This document shows, in pieces, positions 26,546-36,707 of a stretch of 64,000 nt of DNA; position 1 is the stretch's first letter, and each line of letters opens with the position of its first letter. The stretch lies in the NCBI RefSeq assembly GCF_002814095.1, contig NZ_CP021913.1, positions 1,984,001 to 2,048,000 of the forward strand, given 5' to 3'. A program made the translations under genes and the position numbers. The notes beneath the pieces are model-generated. The model worked only from the letters and a program-made list of their open reading frames with translations, did no database searches and was not told where the DNA came from. The stretch comes from Sagittula sp. P11. GTDB taxonomy: Bacteria; Pseudomonadota; Alphaproteobacteria; Rhodobacterales; Rhodobacteraceae.

Positions 26546-27933
26546 GCCAAACGCTCCTTCCATGCCGCCACCTGCGCGCGCACCTGCTCCGGCGCGGTCC
26601 CGCCGTAGCTCATCCGCGACCGGACCGAATTGTGCACGCCCAGCACATCGTACACGGATGCGTCGATCTTGCCATGCACCGCCTGCATCTCCTCCAGCGA
26701 GAGGTCCGGCAGGTCGCAGCCCTGCGCCTCGGCCTTCGCCACCAGCGCGCCGGTGACGTGATGCGCGTCGCGGAACGGCAGCCCGGTCTCCCGCACCAGC
26801 CAGTCCGCCAGGTCCGTCGCGGTCGAGAACCCGCTCGCCGCCGCCGTCTCCAGCGCCGGGACATTCGCGCTCATGTCGCGGACCATGCCCTCCATCGCCG
26901 CCAGCGCCAGCATCCAGTTGTCGGCGGCGTCGAAGACCTGCTCCTTGTCCTCCTGCATGTCCTTGGAATAGGCCAAGGGCAGCCCCTTCATCACCATCAT
27001 CAGCGCCACGTTCGCCCCGAAGATCCGCCCGATCTTCGCACGGATCAGCTCCGCCGCATCGGGGTTCTTCTTCTGCGGCATGATCGACGACCCGGTCGAG
27101 AACCGGTCCGACAGGGTGACAAACCGGAACTGCGCCGACGACCAGATCACCAGCTCCTCGGCAAAGCGCGACAAATGCATGGCCGAGATCGACGCCACCG
27201 ACAGGAACTCCAGCGCGAAATCCCGCGCGCTCACCGCGTCCAGCGAATTGGCCATCGGCCGGTCGAACCCCAGCGCCTCTGCCGTCGCGTGCCGGTCGAT
27301 GGGGAAACCCGTCCCCGCCAGCGCCGCGGCCCCCAGCGGCGACTCGTTCATCCGCACCCGCGCATCGCGCACCCGGCCCAGGTCCCGTCCGAACATCTCG
27401 ACATAGGCCATCATGTGATGCCCCCAGGTCACCGGCTGCGCGGTCTGCAGGTGCGTGAACCCCGGCATGACCCAATCCGCCCCGGCCTCCGCCTGGCCCA
27501 CCAGCGCCCGCATCAGCGCCAGCAGCCCGCTCTCCGCCGCATCCAGCTGATCGCGCACCCACAGCCGGAAATCCACCGCCACCTGGTCGTTGCGCGAACG
27601 CGCCGTGTGCAGCCGCCCCGCCGGTTCGCCCACGATCTCCTTCAGCCGCGCCTCCACGTTCATGTGGATGTCCTCCAGCGCGGTGGAAAACACGAAGCGG
27701 CCGGACTCGATCTCTGACAAAACCGTGAGCAATCCTTCCCGGATCGCCTCCGCGTCGCTATCACTTATGATGCCCTGCGCGGCCAACATGGCGGCATGGG
27801 CCCTCGAACCGGCGACATCCTGCGCCGCGAGCCGCTGGTCGAACCCGATGGAGGCGTTGATCGCCTCCATGATGGCATCCGGCCCGGCGGCAAAGCGGCC
27901 GCCCCACATCTGGTTCGAGGTCTTGTCCGTCAT
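26542..27933 (-). CDS. argH: Argininosuccinate lyase
   Basis: 463 residues, final step of arginine synthesis, splitting argininosuccinate into arginine and fumarate as a cytoplasmic tetramer. The fumarase/aspartase signature [12 protein letters not shown] with the flexible catalytic Ser loop is intact, as are [15 protein letters not shown] and [19 protein letters not shown] 27933 gives [14 protein letters not shown], the standard N-terminus. It starts only 21 bp from the divergently transcribed thioredoxin-like gene, so both promoters must lie inside the neighbouring coding sequence or overlap. It heads an operon with the small lipoprotein and the DUF2834 gene. Confidence 0.97.
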   Translation of the reverse strand: MTDKTSNQMWGGRFAAGPDAIMEAINASIGFDQRLAAQDVAGSRAHAAMLAAQGIISDSDAEAIREGLLTVLSEIESGRFVFSTALEDIHMNVEARLKEIVGEPAGRLHTARSRNDQVAVDFRLWVRDQLDAAESGLLALMRALVGQAEAGADWVMPGFTHLQTAQPVTWGHHMMAYVEMFGRDLGRVRDARVRMNESPLGAAALAGTGFPIDRHATAEALGFDRPMANSLDAVSARDFALEFLSVASISAMHLSRFAEELVIWSSAQFRFVTLSDRFSTGSSIMPQKKNPDAAELIRAKIGRIFGANVALMMVMKGLPLAYSKDMQEDKEQVFDAADNWMLALAAMEGMVRDMSANVPALETAAASGFSTATDLADWLVRETGLPFRDAHHVTGALVAKAEAQGCDLPDLSLEEMQAVHGKIDASVYDVLGVHNSVRSRMSYGGTAPEQVRAQVAAWKERLA

Positions 27934-27954
27934 GACATGCCTTTCGGAGGATCT

Positions 27955-28515
27955 ATGAAACGTTTCGCTCTCGCGGCTCTCTATACCGCCCTCACGGCGC
28001 TGGCAAATCCGTCGCTGGCCGACGTCGACGCCGCGAAGGCCGCCGCCACCGGCGACATGAAGAAGATGGTCTTCCACGACAGCCCGAAGGAGGCGGGCAC
28101 CGTCGACTTCATGACCTTCGACGAAGCGCCCCTGAACCTCTCCGACTGGCAGGGCAAATGGGTGCTGGTGAACTTCTGGGCCACCTGGTGCGCCCCCTGC
28201 CGGCACGAGATGCCGATGCTCAGCCAACTCCAGTCCGAGCTCGGCGGCGACAGCTTCGAGGTCGTGACCATCGCCACCTCCCGCAATCCCCCCGCCAAGA
28301 TCGAGGGCTTCTTCGAGGAAATCGGCGTCACCAACCTGCCGCTGCACCGCGACCCGCAATCCATGCTGGCCCGGCAGATGGGCGTCCTCGGCCTGCCGGT
28401 CACGGTCGTCCTGAACCCCGAAGGACAGGAGGTCGCCCGCCTCACCGGCGATGCCGACTGGTCCGGCGAGCACGCAAAGACCCTTCTTGCGGCCCTCATG
28501 GGCGGCACAGGCTGA
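27955..28515 (+). CDS. TlpA/ResA-like thiol-disulfide oxidoreductase, periplasmic
   Basis: 186 residues. Residues 1-22 form a signal peptide (ending NPSLA) without lipobox. The thioredoxin domain has the active site WCAPC with Cys79 and Cys82 in [14 protein letters not shown], and the cis-Pro motif [12 protein letters not shown]. TlpA-type proteins reduce disulfides in the periplasm, often for cytochrome c or cytochrome oxidase maturation; no such genes are adjacent here, so the target is not evident. ATG 27955 follows GGAGGATCT. It is divergent from argH with a 21-bp gap. Confidence 0.9.
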   Translation: MKRFALAALYTALTALANPSLADVDAAKAAATGDMKKMVFHDSPKEAGTVDFMTFDEAPLNLSDWQGKWVLVNFWATWCAPCRHEMPMLSQLQSELGGDSFEVVTIATSRNPPAKIEGFFEEIGVTNLPLHRDPQSMLARQMGVLGLPVTVVLNPEGQEVARLTGDADWSGEHAKTLLAALMGGTG

Positions 28516-28590
28516 GCGCGGCCCGGTTACCGGCCCAGTCACCAGCGCAGCCACCGCCCGAACAGCCGGCACCCTCAGCGCCGGCCCCTG

Positions 28591-28613
28591 CCTTCATCTT
28601 GGTCCAAATACCT
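28591..28613 (+). repeat. Dispersed intergenic repeat, first-half copy C
   Basis: ccttcatcttggtccaaata followed by cct. It matches the first block of copies A and B. Downstream are GC-rich inverted segments (gccgctgcccggcagggcggcggc) not shared with the other copies. Confidence 0.6.
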
Positions 28614-28713
28614 GAAAACGGCCGCTGCCCGGCAGGGCGGCGGCTGAACCAGCCGCGCGCAGCGCGACATTCGGATCACCGGACATCCCCGACACCTTTC
28701 CCGCAATCGAAAA

Positions 28714-28737
28714 CCCCGCCCGGAGTTCCGGACGGGG
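28714..28737. terminator. Bidirectional terminator-like hairpin
   Basis: ccccgcccgg-agtt-ccggacgggg, a 10-bp stem with one mismatch, preceded by aaaa and lying between the convergent ends of the thioredoxin-like gene and the secreted hypothetical gene. Confidence 0.55.
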
Positions 28738-28753
28738 CGCAGGTGTTTCATAA

Positions 28754-28775
28754 AGAGAGAGAGAGAGAGAGAGAG
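28754..28775. repeat. (GA)11 dinucleotide microsatellite
   Basis: Eleven uninterrupted GA units, 10 bp beyond the end of the 28786-29328 gene in the convergent gap. Such tracts are rare in bacterial genomes and prone to length slippage. Here it affects no coding sequence. Confidence 0.9.
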
Positions 28776-28785
28776 TAACTTCGGG

Positions 28786-29328
28786 TTATTTCAGCGCGAC
28801 CAGCACCCGCCGCACGCGCAGCTTGCGCTCCTCGTTCGGCGCATCCGTGGTCCAGCCGGCCTTCGCCGCGCCGTTCCCGTCCAGCTCCAGCGCGCCTTCC
28901 GCCATCAGCCCGTCCAGCCCGAACTCCCGGTAACGCAGGCCCGCGCGGGTGGCCCGGGTGACACGGGTGCGCGGCTCGGCAAAGCCGTCGGGGTGGATCA
29001 TGGTAAAGCGGCAGGTGCCCTCGGTGCGGTTGCAGCGGTTCGGCACAAAGCGGGTCACGGCGCCGTCGAAGGCCACGGTCTCCACCACGTCGCCGCGCGC
29101 CGTGGTCTTGTAGCGCCCGACGAAATCCGCGGAGCCGCCGGTGCCATCATAAACGTCGAACACGTGGAGGTTGCCTTCGGTGCCACGGGCGACATGGGTC
29201 ATCGCGCCGCTGCGGTCCTTCATCACCATGAGGGACCCGGGGCCGAAGCGGTCGACCTGCCACGCGATATCCGCGTGCACCGTGTTTGCCGTGAATAACA
29301 GGGCGAGGACGAGCGTCAGTGCGCGCAT
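28786..29328 (-). CDS. Secreted hypothetical protein
   Basis: 180 residues with a signal peptide of about 20 residues (cleavage near VHA-DI). The mature part has alternating strand-like segments and two cysteines in PNRCNRTEGTCRF that could form a disulfide; the C-terminal RKLRVRRVLVAL is basic. I recognise no family. ATG 29328 gives a clean signal peptide, whereas the upstream in-frame opening is out of character with secreted proteins. The long non-coding region 29329-29892 lies upstream and presumably holds its promoter. Confidence 0.7.
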   Translation of the reverse strand: MRALTLVLALLFTANTVHADIAWQVDRFGPGSLMVMKDRSGAMTHVARGTEGNLHVFDVYDGTGGSADFVGRYKTTARGDVVETVAFDGAVTRFVPNRCNRTEGTCRFTMIHPDGFAEPRTRVTRATRAGLRYREFGLDGLMAEGALELDGNGAAKAGWTTDAPNEERKLRVRRVLVALK

Positions 29329-29892
29329 GGATGCAGCTCCGTGGTCAGCCGGCCCCCACCGACAGAATAAATCTGGGCGAAATCGGGGCGGCCTGCAACT
29401 GCCATTAGTCACAATCGACCGATTGGAAACCGAGCCGGAACAATCACATGGGGCCGGAGAGCACCGTTTCCGAAGTTCCCCACAATGACCTCTCAAAAGA
29501 GACCCTTCTACCCTTTTGCATCGCCTTTCGTTGCGCGGACAACAGGCGATTGTTGTGCGAACAAGCACCTCTCGGGTACGGGCTTCGATTCGCGCCGGTC
29601 AAATAAGGCAGAATGTGGCAGACTTTGCCGCATTTCGCGGACGTCTTCGGCGCGTTTACCAATTCTGACGCAACGTCATCCATCCTGGCGCGTCTGCCCG
29701 GACGAAGAAGTTAACAACCGGCCGGGAATCGGGGTCCAACCGGCCGGTTCGCACCTTAATGCGCGTTCATCGAACATGAAGATCGGTTGACCTTCGGACC
29801 GGACCACAGATGAGGACACCGCATCCGGGCAACGTCCGCGCCGTCAACCACAACGCGCGGCGGGTTAACCCGGCCGTCCGGTCAGCAACGGT
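29329..29892. other. 564-bp intergenic region with repeated elements
   Basis: No gene is supported. It contains an inverted repeat acaaca-ggcgat-tgttgt at 29539-29556. There are two direct copies of aaccggccgg (29716-29725 and 29738-29747) spaced 22 bp, about two helical turns. Composition is less GC-rich than the surroundings. It is the upstream region of the secreted hypothetical gene and may also hold an unannotated small RNA. Confidence 0.4.
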
Positions 29893-30540
29893 TTACTTGC
29901 AATAAGGCCCGCTGCGGTAGCCCGCAACGTCGAAATGGAAGTGGTCCCGGTGGAAACGGTCGGACCTCGGACCCAGCACCGTGCCGAACGGACCGCAGGC
30001 GGCAGAGTGCATCTTCTCCAGCATCGCGCCGTCCTTGCCATGGCCCCAGTGGTGCAGAACGGAGATCTCGCTGCCGTCCTTCAGCAGCACCGCCGCGATG
30101 TCGATGGCATTGCCCTTGGAATGCTCCGACAGCTTCGCGCCGCGCTGGTGATTGCGCGTCCGGCAGGCATAGGAGGCCGCGACCTTCAGCTCTGCCACAC
30201 CGCCGCCGCGCTTGCCCACGGCCTTGCGCGCGCCTGAGTTCACCCATGTCTTCAAGGCCTTGGCGGTCGAGCACTGGATCGTCGCCGGGGTGCTGAGGGC
30301 AACGCCGTCGACCCCGCGCAACAGGACCGCGTCTTCGATCCCGCAGGCGCCGTTGCCAGAGACCGGGCCGATCTTTTCGCCGATCAGGGCCGGGTCGCCG
30401 CAGACCATGTCGCCCTCGATCCCGATTGCGGCGAAGGCCACCCGCGCCGCGCCTGCCGCCTTGTCCAGTCCGCGATCGACCCGGCCACCGCCGCATCCGG
30501 CGAGCCCAAGCAGTACGAACAGAACAACGATGCGCTTCAA
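29893..30540 (-). CDS. Extensin-like C-terminal domain lipoprotein
   Basis: 215 residues with a lipobox LAGC (Cys16). The fold resembles the extensin family (PF06904) of bacteria, related to peptidase-like murein hydrolases of the VanY/LAS group: SEHSKGNAIDIAA and FHRDHFHFDVA show the His-x6-Asp and HxH pattern expected for zinc. Cysteines in YACRTRN, SAACGPF and GPYCK may pair. Its TTG start overlaps the tyrC stop as TTGA, so it is translationally coupled to the amino acid genes. The role in the cell envelope is inferred from the family. Confidence 0.85.
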   Translation of the reverse strand: MKRIVVLFVLLGLAGCGGGRVDRGLDKAAGAARVAFAAIGIEGDMVCGDPALIGEKIGPVSGNGACGIEDAVLLRGVDGVALSTPATIQCSTAKALKTWVNSGARKAVGKRGGGVAELKVAASYACRTRNHQRGAKLSEHSKGNAIDIAAVLLKDGSEISVLHHWGHGKDGAMLEKMHSAACGPFGTVLGPRSDRFHRDHFHFDVAGYRSGPYCK

Positions 30541-31457
30541 CGCTTCACCTCGATCCGGCCAAAGTCTGGTTTATCAGTATCCTGACCTGCCTGCAGAATG
30601 CCACGCCGAATGGCCCGGGTGCGGGTGAAATAGGCGTGAAGCTGCTCACCGTCGCCCGTCCTGATCGCCCGCTGCAACGCAAAGAGCTCCTCGGTAAAGC
30701 GCCCGAGGATCTCCAGCGTCGCCCCCTTGTTGGTCAGGAACACGTCCCGCCACATGGTCGGGTCAGAGGCCGCGATCCGCGTAAAATCCCGGAAACCGGC
30801 GGCGGAAAACTTGATGACTTCCTGGTCCGACACGCGGCTCAGGTCGTCGGCAACGCCCACCATCGTGTAGGCGATCAGGTGCGGTATGTGGCTGACCACG
30901 GCACAGACGAGGTCATGGTGCTCCGGGTCCATGCGTTCGGTGTTGGCGCCCAGCGCCTGCCAGTACTGCTCCAGCCGGGCCACCGCGTCTTCCGGCGCCG
31001 TTTCCACCGGAACGATCAGGCACCAGCGGTTGTCGAACAGGCTGGCAAAGCCCGCGTCCGGCCCCGAATGCTCCGTCCCGGCCATGGGGTGGCCTGGGAC
31101 GAAGTGCACGCTGTCGGGCAGATGCGGAGAGACTTCCGCGATCACGGTCCGCTTCACCGATCCCACGTCCGTCACGGTCGCCCCGGGTTTCAGATGCGGT
31201 GCGATGGCCTCTGCCACGTGGCCCATCACGCCCACAGGCGTCGCCAGCACGATCAGGTCGGCGTCCGCTACGGCCTCCTCGGCGCTGTCACACACGACAT
31301 TGCAGAACCCAAGCCGGCGCGCCGTCTCCCGCGTTTCGGCAGAGCGGGCATAGCCCCGGATCTCCGTCGTCATGCCCGCCCGTTTCATCGCCCAGGCCAT
31401 GGAGCTTGCAATCAGCCCCAGGCCGATCAGCGCGACCTTCCCGTAGTGCTCGCTCAT
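30537..31457 (-). CDS. tyrC: Prephenate / arogenate (cyclohexadienyl) dehydrogenase
   Basis: 306 residues, NAD(P)-dependent oxidative decarboxylation of prephenate or arogenate in tyrosine synthesis. N-terminal Rossmann motif [15 protein letters not shown] (12-26), [21 protein letters not shown] with the substrate-binding His, and a helical dimerization C-terminus are all present. It starts inside the hisC stop (ATGA) and ends inside the extensin gene start (TTGA). The hisC-tyrC arrangement suggests that the aminotransferase supplies both histidine and aromatic pathways. Confidence 0.93.
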   Translation of the reverse strand: MSEHYGKVALIGLGLIASSMAWAMKRAGMTTEIRGYARSAETRETARRLGFCNVVCDSAEEAVADADLIVLATPVGVMGHVAEAIAPHLKPGATVTDVGSVKRTVIAEVSPHLPDSVHFVPGHPMAGTEHSGPDAGFASLFDNRWCLIVPVETAPEDAVARLEQYWQALGANTERMDPEHHDLVCAVVSHIPHLIAYTMVGVADDLSRVSDQEVIKFSAAGFRDFTRIAASDPTMWRDVFLTNKGATLEILGRFTEELFALQRAIRTGDGEQLHAYFTRTRAIRRGILQAGQDTDKPDFGRIEVKR

Positions 31458-32539
31458 CGCGCGCCGGCCTTGAACTGACCGATGCAGAAGGCGACGCGCC
31501 GCACCGAAGGTTCGTCGCCGACGGTGATGCGCAGGCAGTTCGGCAGCTTGTACCCCCCGACCTTGCGCACGATCAGCCCCTGCGATTGCAGGTAGAGATC
31601 GCAGGCGTCGGCCTCTTCCTTGTCGGCAAAGCGTGCCAGCACGAAGTTCGCCGTCGAGGTGTCGGACGGCACGCCATGCTCCGCCAGCGCCTCCGACAGG
31701 ATCATCCGCAGGCGGGTGTTGTCATTGCGGCACTTCTCGGCCCATGCGGTGTCGCGCACGGCGGCCTCGGCCGCGGCCAGCGCGGTGTTCGACAGGTTGA
31801 ATGGCCCGCGCACCCGGTTCAGCACGTCGATCACGGCCTTCGGCCCATAGCCCCAGCCGACCCGCATCCCGCCCAGCCCGTAGAGCTTCGAGAATGTCCG
31901 CGTCATCACCACGTTCTCGCGCTGCTCCACCAGCCGCGCGCCACCGTCATAGCCTTCGACGTAATCGGCATACGCCCCGTCCAGCACCAGAAGGCACTGG
32001 TCGGGCAGGCCCTCGGCCAGACGCTCGATCTCGGCCAGGCCGATCATCGTGCCGGTTGGGTTGTTGGGATTGGCAATGAACACCAGCCGCGTGCGGTCGG
32101 TGCAGCCGCCAAGGATGGCGTCCACATCCGTCACGCGGTCGCGCTCCGGCACCTCGACGGGGGTCGCCCCGGCGGCCAGTGCGCTGATGCGGTACATGCC
32201 GAAGCCGTGCACAGTGTGCAGCACCTCGGTTCCCGGCCCGGCATAGGCCTGGCACAGGAAGTGGATGATCTCGTCAGAACCCACGCCGCAGATCACCCGT
32301 TCCGGATCGACGCCGTGCACCTCACCGATGGCGGTCCGGAGAGAGGCATGGTCGGTCGACGGATAACGATGCAGCTCATGCACGGAGCGCACCACCGCGT
32401 CCTGAACCGCCGGGCTGGGGCCAAACGGGTTCTCGTTAGAGCTGAGTTTGACGACGTTGGTGATGCCGTCCACCTTCGCCTTGCCGCCTTCGTACAGCGC
32501 AATGTCCATGATACCGGGCTGCGGATCTATCGTTGCCAT
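31454..32539 (-). CDS. hisC: Histidinol-phosphate / aromatic aminotransferase
   Basis: 361-residue fold-type I PLP aminotransferase. The PLP lysine is Lys218 in [26 protein letters not shown] (158-165) and DGAYADYV are intact. HisC converts imidazole-acetol phosphate to histidinol phosphate and often also transaminates prephenate or phenylpyruvate. The direct coupling to tyrC suggests that dual use here. The ATG lies behind AGGAGAGCACC. It leads the three-gene operon; the 172-bp upstream gap to pncB contains a stem-loop but no gene. Confidence 0.94.
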   Translation of the reverse strand: MATIDPQPGIMDIALYEGGKAKVDGITNVVKLSSNENPFGPSPAVQDAVVRSVHELHRYPSTDHASLRTAIGEVHGVDPERVICGVGSDEIIHFLCQAYAGPGTEVLHTVHGFGMYRISALAAGATPVEVPERDRVTDVDAILGGCTDRTRLVFIANPNNPTGTMIGLAEIERLAEGLPDQCLLVLDGAYADYVEGYDGGARLVEQRENVVMTRTFSKLYGLGGMRVGWGYGPKAVIDVLNRVRGPFNLSNTALAAAEAAVRDTAWAEKCRNDNTRLRMILSEALAEHGVPSDTSTANFVLARFADKEEADACDLYLQSQGLIVRKVGGYKLPNCLRITVGDEPSVRRVAFCIGQFKAGAR

Positions 32540-32670
32540 GGTGCTCTCCTTCGCCGCGGCAGCCTTACCCGCGTCGACCGGTCAAGAAAAGTGTTTGTTC
32601 AGCAAGGCTGACCAGCGTGACATGGGCGCACAGGTTCTGACCCCGCGCGGCCTGACGGGACGGTGGGCGG

Positions 32671-32699
32671 GGCGCCTTTGCCGTCAGGCAAACAGCGCC
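32671..32699 (-). terminator. Stem-loop after pncB
   Basis: ggcgc-c-tttgcc-gtca-ggcaaa-ca-gcgcc, two stacked stems of 5 and 6 bp. It lies just beyond the pncB stop codon on the transcribed strand and could terminate that message, but no T-run follows. Confidence 0.35.
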
Positions 32700-32711
32700 G
32701 GCCCCGTCCGG

Positions 32712-34001
32712 TCACACCACGACGTCCATGGCCTCCTGCTGGCCCACGCCGAAGACGCGCTTGTAGCGGGCGATCTCGTCTGCCGGGCCCATCGCCTTCT
32801 TCGGGTTGTCCGACAGTTTCACCGTCGGATTGCCCTCCGCCGACACGGCCTTGCAGACAAGGCTGAACGGCGCCAGACGGTCGCCCGGCGCCAGTCCGCG
32901 GAAGTCGTTGGTCAGCAGAGTGCCCCAGCCGAAGGACACGCGGACCCGGCCGTTGAACTGCTGATACAGCTCGATGATCCGGTCCTCATCCAGCCCGTCA
33001 GAGAAGATCACCAGCTTGTCGCGCGGGTCCTCGCCGCGTTCCTTCCACCAGCGGATCGCCACCTCGGCGCCGGTCGCCGGATCGCCGCTGTCGATGCGGA
33101 TGCCGGTCCAGCCCGCCAGCCAGTCCGGCGCGCGCTTCAGGAAACCCTCGGTGCCGTAGGTGTCGGGCAGGATGATCCGCAGGTTGCCCTCGTGCTCCTC
33201 ATGCCAGTCCGCAAGCACATCGTAGGGCGCCTGCGCCAGTTCCGTGTCGTCCTTCGCCAGCGCCGCGTAGACCATCGGCAGTTCGTGAGCGTTCGTGCCG
33301 ATCGCCTCTAGGTCGCGGTTCTTGGCGATCAGGCAGTTGGACGTCCCGGTGAAGTTCGACCCCAGCCCCTCCAGCATCGCCTGCACACACCAGTCCTGCC
33401 ATAGGAAGCTGTGCCGCCGCCGCGTGCCGAAATCGGCGATGCGGATGCCGGGCACCTCGCGCAGCCGCTCCACCTTCTGCCAGAGCTTCGTCATCGCCCG
33501 GGCATAGAGGACCTGCAGTTCGAACCGGCCCATGTCGTGCAGCACCGCGCGGCCGCGCAGTTCCATCAACACCGCCAGCGCAGGGATCTCCCACAGCATG
33601 ACTTCCGGCCATTGCCCTTCGAAGGTCAGCTCGTACTGATCGCCCACCCGCTCAAGGTGATAAGGCGGCAGTTTCAGGTTCTCGAACCACTCCATGAAGT
33701 CGGACCGGAACATCTGCCGCTTGCCGTAGAAGGTGTTGCCGCGCAGCCATGTACTTTCGCCGCGCGTCAGCGAGAGCGAGCGGATGTGGTCAAGCTGTTC
33801 GCGCAGTTCCCCCTCGTCGATCAACCGCGCAAGGGGCACATCCTTCGTCCGGTTGATCAGGCTGAAGGTGACATGCGTGTCCGGCCGGTTGCGAAACACC
33901 GACTGGCACATCAGCAGCTTGTAGAAGTCCGTGTCGATCAGCGACCTGACGATCGGATCGATTTTCCACTTGTGGTTCCAGACTCTTGTGGCGATGTCCA
34001 A
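32712..34001 (-). CDS. pncB: Nicotinate phosphoribosyltransferase
   Basis: 429 residues; makes nicotinate mononucleotide from nicotinate and PRPP in the NAD salvage pathway. The N-terminal [12 protein letters not shown], the phosphorylatable-His region [13 protein letters not shown], the ribose-phosphate site [10 protein letters not shown] and the C-terminal [11 protein letters not shown] are present. The start is TTG 34001 behind GGGAGGG (minus strand), giving [12 protein letters not shown], the family N-terminus. This start lies 64 nt inside the end of the preceding histidine kinase gene. pncA, the preceding salvage step, is 2 kb upstream beyond that kinase. Confidence 0.93.
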   Translation of the reverse strand: MDIATRVWNHKWKIDPIVRSLIDTDFYKLLMCQSVFRNRPDTHVTFSLINRTKDVPLARLIDEGELREQLDHIRSLSLTRGESTWLRGNTFYGKRQMFRSDFMEWFENLKLPPYHLERVGDQYELTFEGQWPEVMLWEIPALAVLMELRGRAVLHDMGRFELQVLYARAMTKLWQKVERLREVPGIRIADFGTRRRHSFLWQDWCVQAMLEGLGSNFTGTSNCLIAKNRDLEAIGTNAHELPMVYAALAKDDTELAQAPYDVLADWHEEHEGNLRIILPDTYGTEGFLKRAPDWLAGWTGIRIDSGDPATGAEVAIRWWKERGEDPRDKLVIFSDGLDEDRIIELYQQFNGRVRVSFGWGTLLTNDFRGLAPGDRLAPFSLVCKAVSAEGNPTVKLSDNPKKAMGPADEIARYKRVFGVGQQEAMDVVV

Positions 34002-35899
34002 GCTTCCGACCCTCCCGTCTCACCCTGCCGTGATATGGCATCGGCGTCGGGTTGTGAACGGGGTTTCTCCCGCCGGGCGGCATCGGCCAGGGCCGCGATC
34101 AGCACCGCCTTGCGGACCGGTTTCGTAAGGAAGTCGTTCATGCCCGCCGCCTCGCAGGCCGCCCTGTCCGAGGCAAAGGCGTTGGCGGTCAGCGCAAGGA
34201 TCAGCGGCTGCGGCATGTCCGTACTGCGGATACGGCGGCTGGCCTCGAGCCCGTCGAGCTCGGGCATGGCCATGTCCATCAGGATCACGTCGGGATGGAT
34301 CCGCCGGGCAATCTCCACCGCTTCCCGCCCGTTCGAAGCTTCGTGCAGGGTCACCGGCTGCTTCTTGAGGAACTGCTCCACCAGCATCCGGTTGGTTTCG
34401 TTGTCGTCGGCCAGAAGCACGACCAGCGGCCGCGTGATGCCCTGCGGGACGGGATGCAGACCTGCCGCGACCGAGGGCGTTTCTGCTGCCGCCCGATCCA
34501 GGTGCACGGTCAGTTCGAAGGTGGCGCCGGTGCCGCCTGTCTTCGGCAACAGACGCAGGTCGCCGCCCAGCCGTTGTGCCAGCGCGCGGCTGATCGGCAG
34601 TCCCAGTCCGGTGCCGCCATAGCGCCGCGTCGTGGCCGCGTCCGCCTGCTGGAACACCTCGAAGATCGCCTCCGCCCGGTCCGCCGGCACGCCGATGCCG
34701 GTGTCGCTGACCAGCACAGTCAGCCGCCAGCCGTCGCCGTCCGGCGCTGCCCGTGCCGTCACCCGGACCTCGCCCGCGGCAGTGAACTTTATGGCGTTGC
34801 CGATCAGGTTCACGAGGATCTGCCGCAGCCGCCCTTCGTCGGCGCTGGCCCGCAGCGGCAGCGATCCGTCGTCCGCCAGGACGATGGACAACCCCTTTTC
34901 CGACGCCAGCGGCGTCAGCAGGCGCGCCGCTGCGGCGATGCTGTCGGACGGCACGAATGGCAGCGACTCGAAGGCCATCTGGTCGGCGTCGAGCCGCGAG
35001 AAATCCAGAACGTCATTGATGATCTGCAAGAGCGACGTGGACGCGCCGCGGATGGTGCGCACATACTCCGCGCTTTCCGGATCGAGATCATTGGCCGCCA
35101 ACAGGTCGCTCATCCCGATCACCGCGTTCAGGGGCGTGCGGATTTCGTGGCTCATGGTCGCGAGGAAGGCGCTCTTGGCCTGTGCCGCCTGCTCGGCCTG
35201 CCGCTGGGCAGTCATCAGCTCGGCATTGGTGGCGTCCTGCCGCGCGGCGCTTTCCATCAGCATGTACTCGTTGTTCAGCCGCCGCCGCCAGCTGCGCACC
35301 GCGAAGGCCACGAAGGCAAAGGTCAGGTAGGACAGCATCATCACTTCGAGCAGGTGGATGAGCTGGGCCAGGCCGAAGCCGCCCGCGGTCAGCGTGTCCA
35401 TCGTGAGGTAGATCGGGATGCAGAGCGACAGCACCCCAAGCTTCACCCAGCTTGCCAGCGGATGATGCGTCATGACGTAACCGGCGTTCACCGCCGCGGC
35501 CATCAGGAAGCACAGCGCGATCAAAGCCGCCTCATCGTTCGGCGCATAGGCCAGAAGCAGCAGCACGCAGGAGGCGATGGTGGCCGACTGCACCCCGGCG
35601 GAAATTGCCGTCAGGCGCCGTTCAAGCGGCACCGATCCCCCGGCCTGCAACCGGGACAGTGTCCGCCGCAGGACCAGCGTGTCGAGCGCCTCCCCCGCGA
35701 TGGTGATGAAGAAACAGTAAAGCGCAGCGATCGGCGAAACGATGTACCAGACCGCCACGGTCCCGATCACGGTGGGCACCTGCCGAAGGAAGAACTGCCT
35801 GCCACGCGCCCGTGCATAGCGCATGAGAAGCGTCGCCTCACCGTAGCGTGCTTCGAACTGGTCCCTGGCGGCAGACGTGACCTTTGCGGCCTCTGGCAT
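33938..35899 (-). CDS. Membrane-bound hybrid histidine kinase with C-terminal receiver
   Basis: 653 residues. About five membrane segments lie between 44 and 202 (for example [16 protein letters not shown] and [15 protein letters not shown]), with no large periplasmic sensor. A short coiled coil follows, then the kinase core: His251 in [15 protein letters not shown]-box [10 protein letters not shown] (366-374) and GGTGLGLPI. The receiver (about 490-610) has Asp542 in [11 protein letters not shown] and the Lys in FLTKPV. No output domain. The last 21 codons overlap the start of pncB by 64 nt, and pncA is upstream, so it may sense membrane or NAD-related status; that is inference from position only. 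Confidence 0.92.
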   Translation of the reverse strand: MPEAAKVTSAARDQFEARYGEATLLMRYARARGRQFFLRQVPTVIGTVAVWYIVSPIAALYCFFITIAGEALDTLVLRRTLSRLQAGGSVPLERRLTAISAGVQSATIASCVLLLLAYAPNDEAALIALCFLMAAAVNAGYVMTHHPLASWVKLGVLSLCIPIYLTMDTLTAGGFGLAQLIHLLEVMMLSYLTFAFVAFAVRSWRRRLNNEYMLMESAARQDATNAELMTAQRQAEQAAQAKSAFLATMSHEIRTPLNAVIGMSDLLAANDLDPESAEYVRTIRGASTSLLQIINDVLDFSRLDADQMAFESLPFVPSDSIAAAARLLTPLASEKGLSIVLADDGSLPLRASADEGRLRQILVNLIGNAIKFTAAGEVRVTARAAPDGDGWRLTVLVSDTGIGVPADRAEAIFEVFQQADAATTRRYGGTGLGLPISRALAQRLGGDLRLLPKTGGTGATFELTVHLDRAAAETPSVAAGLHPVPQGITRPLVVLLADDNETNRMLVEQFLKKQPVTLHEASNGREAVEIARRIHPDVILMDMAMPELDGLEASRRIRSTDMPQPLILALTANAFASDRAACEAAGMNDFLTKPVRKAVLIAALADAARREKPRSQPDADAISRQGETGGSEAWTSPQESGTTSGKSIRSSGR

Positions 35900-36003
35900 C
35901 GGGTGATCTCACTTTCGCGGCGAAGCTATTTCGAACTCATGAACATTGTGCCAACCCAAGAGCAAAGTCACAGTTTAGGGGCGTTTCGCCACGCGCCAGA
36001 CGG

Positions 36004-36597
36004 CTATGCCAGCATCACGCCCGCCTGCATCATACCCTCACGCGCGGCCTTCAGCGAACCGTCAAGGTCGATACCACGGCAAAGGTCTTCGCGCACCGTG
36101 ACCGAAAAGCCCAGTTTCACGGCATCCACCGCCGAGAAGTTCACGCAGAAGTCGGTGGCCAGCCCCACCATGGTAAGCTTGTCGATCCCGCGGGTGCGCA
36201 GGTAGCCCTCAAGCCCGGTGGGCGTGGTGTGGTCGTTTTCGAAGAAGGCGGAGTAACTGTCGATTGCCGACCGGAAACCCTTGCGGATGATCAGGTCCGC
36301 GCGGTCCGTTTCCAGCTCCATGTGGAAGTTCGCGCCCGGCGAGGCCTGGATGCAGTGATCCGGCCAAAGCACCTGCGGCCCATACGGCATCTCGATCATC
36401 TCGAACGGCGCCTTGCCCTCGTGCGTGGAGGCGAAAGAGGAATGCCCCGCCGGATGCCAGTCCTGCGTCAGAACCACCGCGTCGAAGTCCGCCATGAGGG
36501 CGTTGATCGGCTGGACGATCTCGTCGCCCTGCGCCACCGCAAGCGCACCGCCGGGGCAGAAATCGTTCTGGACGTCGATCACGATCAGCGCGTGCAT
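36004..36597 (-). CDS. pncA: Nicotinamidase / pyrazinamidase
   Basis: 197 residues; deamidates nicotinamide to nicotinate, the step before PncB. The catalytic Asp8 is in IDVQNDFCPGG, metal ligands are suggested by DWHPAGHSSF, and the nucleophilic Cys is in GLATDFCVNFSA. ATG 36597 gives the standard start; an earlier in-frame ATG would extend into the divergent promoter region. It is the first gene of the pncA, kinase, pncB series, with a 104-bp gap before the kinase. Confidence 0.94.
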   Translation of the reverse strand: MHALIVIDVQNDFCPGGALAVAQGDEIVQPINALMADFDAVVLTQDWHPAGHSSFASTHEGKAPFEMIEMPYGPQVLWPDHCIQASPGANFHMELETDRADLIIRKGFRSAIDSYSAFFENDHTTPTGLEGYLRTRGIDKLTMVGLATDFCVNFSAVDAVKLGFSVTVREDLCRGIDLDGSLKAAREGMMQAGVMLA

Positions 36598-36707
36598 GGC
36601 CTGTCTCTCCTTCTGGCTGCCGGAATCCACCCTAGGGCGCACATCTGGGAATTGCCATGCCCGGCGGAGGACGCTATGCCGCACGCCTTTCAACGCGGAG
36701 GATTCTC

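Noticed and set aside
28754-28775. CRISPR-like or mobile-element repeat
   Set aside because: A simple dinucleotide run without spacers; no cas or transposase gene anywhere in the window.
35931-35946. LexA-like pair gaac-tcat-gaac upstream of the membrane kinase
   Set aside because: The spacer is 4 bp, not the 7 bp required for the alphaproteobacterial SOS box.
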